From contig NZ_JACXBW010000001.1 in NCBI RefSeq assembly GCF_014712225.1, forward strand, positions 1 through 64,000: DNA of 64,000 nucleotides. The letters are read 5' to 3'. The position numbers and the translations under genes are program-made. The DNA comes from Pseudarthrobacter sulfonivorans (GTDB lineage Bacteria; Actinomycetota; Actinomycetes; Actinomycetales; Micrococcaceae). Below, in pieces: positions 62,707 to 64,000 of the stretch. The notes under the pieces were generated by a model. The model saw only the letters and a list, made by a program, of their open reading frames with translations. It searched no databases and had not been told where the DNA came from. Each line of letters opens with the position of its first letter. Positions within the stretch are counted from its first letter, which is position 1.

Positions 62707-63075
62707 CTAGAGCACCTCCGGAGCCAGAGAAACGATCTTCATGAACTTCTTGTCACGGAGTTCACGACCAACCGGTCCGAAGATACGGGTACCGCGGGGG
62801 TCACCGTCAGCCTTCAGGATCACAGCTGCGTTCTCGTCAAACTTGATGTAGGAACCATCCGCACGGCGGCGTTCCTTCTTGGTACGGACGATGACTGCCT
62901 TGACAACATCGCCCTTCTTTACGTTGCCGCCCGGAATTGCGTCCTTGACGGTAGCGACGATGACGTCGCCAATGCCTGCGTAGCGACGGCCAGATCCACC
63001 GAGAACGCGAATGGTAAGGATTTCCTTAGCACCCGTGTTGTCGGCGACCTTGAGTCGCGACTCCTGCTGAATCAC
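62707..63075 (-). CDS. rplN: 50S ribosomal protein L14
   Basis: L14 (122 residues) forms an intersubunit bridge. [37 protein letters not shown] and [20 protein letters not shown] are conserved. It is the first gene of this spc block. The S10-operon genes that usually precede it are not within the next 925 bases, which are non-coding. Confidence 0.98.
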   Translation of the reverse strand: MIQQESRLKVADNTGAKEILTIRVLGGSGRRYAGIGDVIVATVKDAIPGGNVKKGDVVKAVIVRTKKERRRADGSYIKFDENAAVILKADGDPRGTRIFGPVGRELRDKKFMKIVSLAPEVL

Positions 63076-63407
63076 TATTTACTCCTTGCGTCGCGCCGGT
63101 TCTCAGACCGAAAATCTTCCTACGGAATGAGCCTTGCGGAACGGTTGATCGGGGTGTCTCTTGACCTGCCTGGATTTTGCCAGACCAGGCCTAAACTCCC
63201 GTGCCAAAAACATTTGCTTCCCAGGCGGTTTCGGACAGGTCCGAAGCGCTAGGGGGCACTATGCCGTGGCACGATTGTTTACGAGGTTGATGTTGGCGCA
63301 CGAACGGCGCCATACAAACTCAAAATCTTAGCACAGTTTGGGCCATCTCCCATATCACACCCCGGCAGTCCGTGCCCACTCCCCGGCTGCCTCACAGGGG
63401 AACGCGC
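63076..63407. other. rplN upstream region
   Basis: I see no gene here. The region should hold the rplN promoter. TAAGAT on the minus strand (63325-63330) is a possible -10, without a convincing -35, which would give a leader of about 240 bases. AT-richer patches occur at 63290-63340. Confidence 0.5.
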
Positions 63408-63524
63408 GACGGCGGCGCGCGCGGCACGCTTTCGGCCCGCCGCGGGTGCCGCTCCCCGTAAACCCGCGCCACCGCCGTCGGGCTCCTGCCCGCCCACCCT
63501 CCTCCCCCCGGACGCTCCCACTGC

Positions 63525-63631
63525 CGGACGCTCTATCACTTAATGCGGGTTTTCAACCAACGCTCTCTCACTCTCCTCAAGAAAGTGAGAGAGCGTACCC
63601 CGAAAACCTGCGTTAACTGAGAGAGCGTTCC
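63525..63631. repeat. facing 32-bp repeats, block 1
   Basis: A minus-oriented unit lies at 63540-63571 with a partial one at 63525-63539. A plus-oriented unit lies at 63585-63616 with a partial one at 63617-63631. CGCTCTCTCAC (63561-63571) and its complement (63585-63595) can form an 11-bp stem. Confidence 0.85.
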
Positions 63632-63762
63632 AGACGGGGCGGACGACGGCGGCGCGCACGGCACGCTTTCGGCCCGCCGCGGGTGCCGCTCCCCACAAAC
63701 CCGCGCCACCGCCGTCGGGCTCCTGCCCGCCCACTCTCCGCCCCCCCGGACGTTCCCACTGC

Positions 63763-63869
63763 CGGACGCTCTATCACTTAATGCGGGTTTTCAACCGACG
63801 CTCTCTCACTCTCCTCAAGAAAGTGAGAGAGCGTACCCCGAAAACCTGCGTTAAGTGAGAGAGCGTTCC
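63763..63869. repeat. facing 32-bp repeats, block 2
   Basis: Same arrangement as block 1, 238 bases on: minus unit 63778-63809 with a partial unit at 63763-63777, plus unit 63823-63854, partial unit 63855-63869. Confidence 0.85.
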
Positions 63870-63942
63870 AGGCGGGGCGGACGACGGCGGCGCGCACGGC
63901 ACGCTTTCGGCCCACCGACGGTGCCACTCCCCCGCAATGCGA

Positions 63943-63979
63943 GGAAACCCCCGCTCCCAAAAAGGGAACGGGGGTTTCC
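63943..63979. terminator. hairpin at right edge
   Basis: An 11-bp stem (63943-63953 with 63969-63979) extended by TCCC/GGGA around an A-rich loop. It probably terminates a gene beyond the window edge, perhaps the S10 operon on the minus strand. Confidence 0.65.
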
Positions 63980-64000
63980 AGGGCAGGACCTGCAAGCAGG

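Larger units (their letters stand above)
63408..63935. repeat. ~238-bp tandem repeat, about 2.2 copies
   Basis: Units start at 63408, 63645 and 63883 (periods 237 and 238), each opening GACGGCGGCGCGC. Copies are highly similar. Each full unit contains facing copies of the 32-bp GTGAGAGAG repeat separated by 13 bases. No coding sequence is supported, despite open frames on the minus strand. Confidence 0.85.

Noticed and set aside
63279..63995. Several open frames on the minus strand in the right-edge repeats
   Set aside because: They are repeat-encoded, low in credible start sites, and resemble each other only because the DNA is a tandem repeat.

Overview
The window looks like chromosomal DNA from a high-GC Gram-positive actinobacterium of the Micrococcaceae, most like Arthrobacter/Pseudarthrobacter. 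This rests on high GC, frequent GTG/TTG starts, an actinobacterial-type myo-inositol-phosphate synthase, a TreX-TreY-TreZ trehalose operon, ribosomal proteins with long low-complexity tails (L17, S5, S9), Tat-type lipoproteins, a sugar ABC transporter with no ATPase gene, and many apparently leaderless promoters. The genus is an inference from protein resemblance. I see no rRNA, tRNA, insertion sequence, prophage or CRISPR array.

Layout. 1-80: short tandem 32-bp repeats. 97-16417: housekeeping and central metabolism: ino1, an YghZ-like aldo/keto reductase, treZ-treY-treX, nnr, acpS, a membrane PAS-EAL protein, glmS, coaA and a VanY-like Tat lipoprotein. 16471-26303: an envelope glycosylation region with a GT87-type enzyme, mscL, a Gpi18-like GT-C enzyme, glmM, a GT2-GtrA fusion (likely polyprenyl-phosphate-sugar synthase) and two tandem YkcB/GT39-type membrane glycosyltransferases. 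26361-27349: rplM-rpsI. 27646-43354: two complete Tad/Flp pilus loci in tandem served by one prepilin peptidase, followed by an HPt-like protein without its phospho-histidine, an OmpR-type response regulator and a divergent sensor kinase (to 46681). 46758-50886: truA, rplQ, rpoA, rpsK, rpsM, rpmJ and infA. 51058-55765: a P1-family peptidase and a three-gene sugar ABC importer, lying between infA and map. 55897-63075: map, adk, secY and the spc ribosomal genes back to rplN. 63076-64000: non-coding DNA with ~238-bp tandem repeats that contain inverted copies of the same 32-bp repeat seen at the left edge.

How the genes fit together. GlmS and GlmM are the two steps flanking glucosamine-6-phosphate on the way to UDP-GlcNAc. 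The glycosyltransferase region combines one probable lipid-linked sugar synthase with four multi-spanning GT-C enzymes that would use such donors outside the membrane. The Tad loci each encode pilin(s), TadE, TadG, CpaB, CpaE, CpaF, TadB and TadC; both have a strong hairpin between a pilin gene and tadE, and both have the same 13-bp tadE/tadG overlap. The glycosyltransferase promoter region and the first pilin promoter region share a spaced array of GTAC-centred motifs, suggesting a common regulator.

The most unusual observations are the shared GTAC array, a terminator-like hairpin that forms the first codons of the apparently leaderless truA, the degenerate HPt protein beside the Tad locus, the structured repeats (32-bp family at both edges, 70-nt cruciform at 55817, nested repeats at 52111), and the interruption of the ribosomal gene block by a transporter/peptidase island. 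All functional statements come from reading the sequence and family knowledge; no searches were run.
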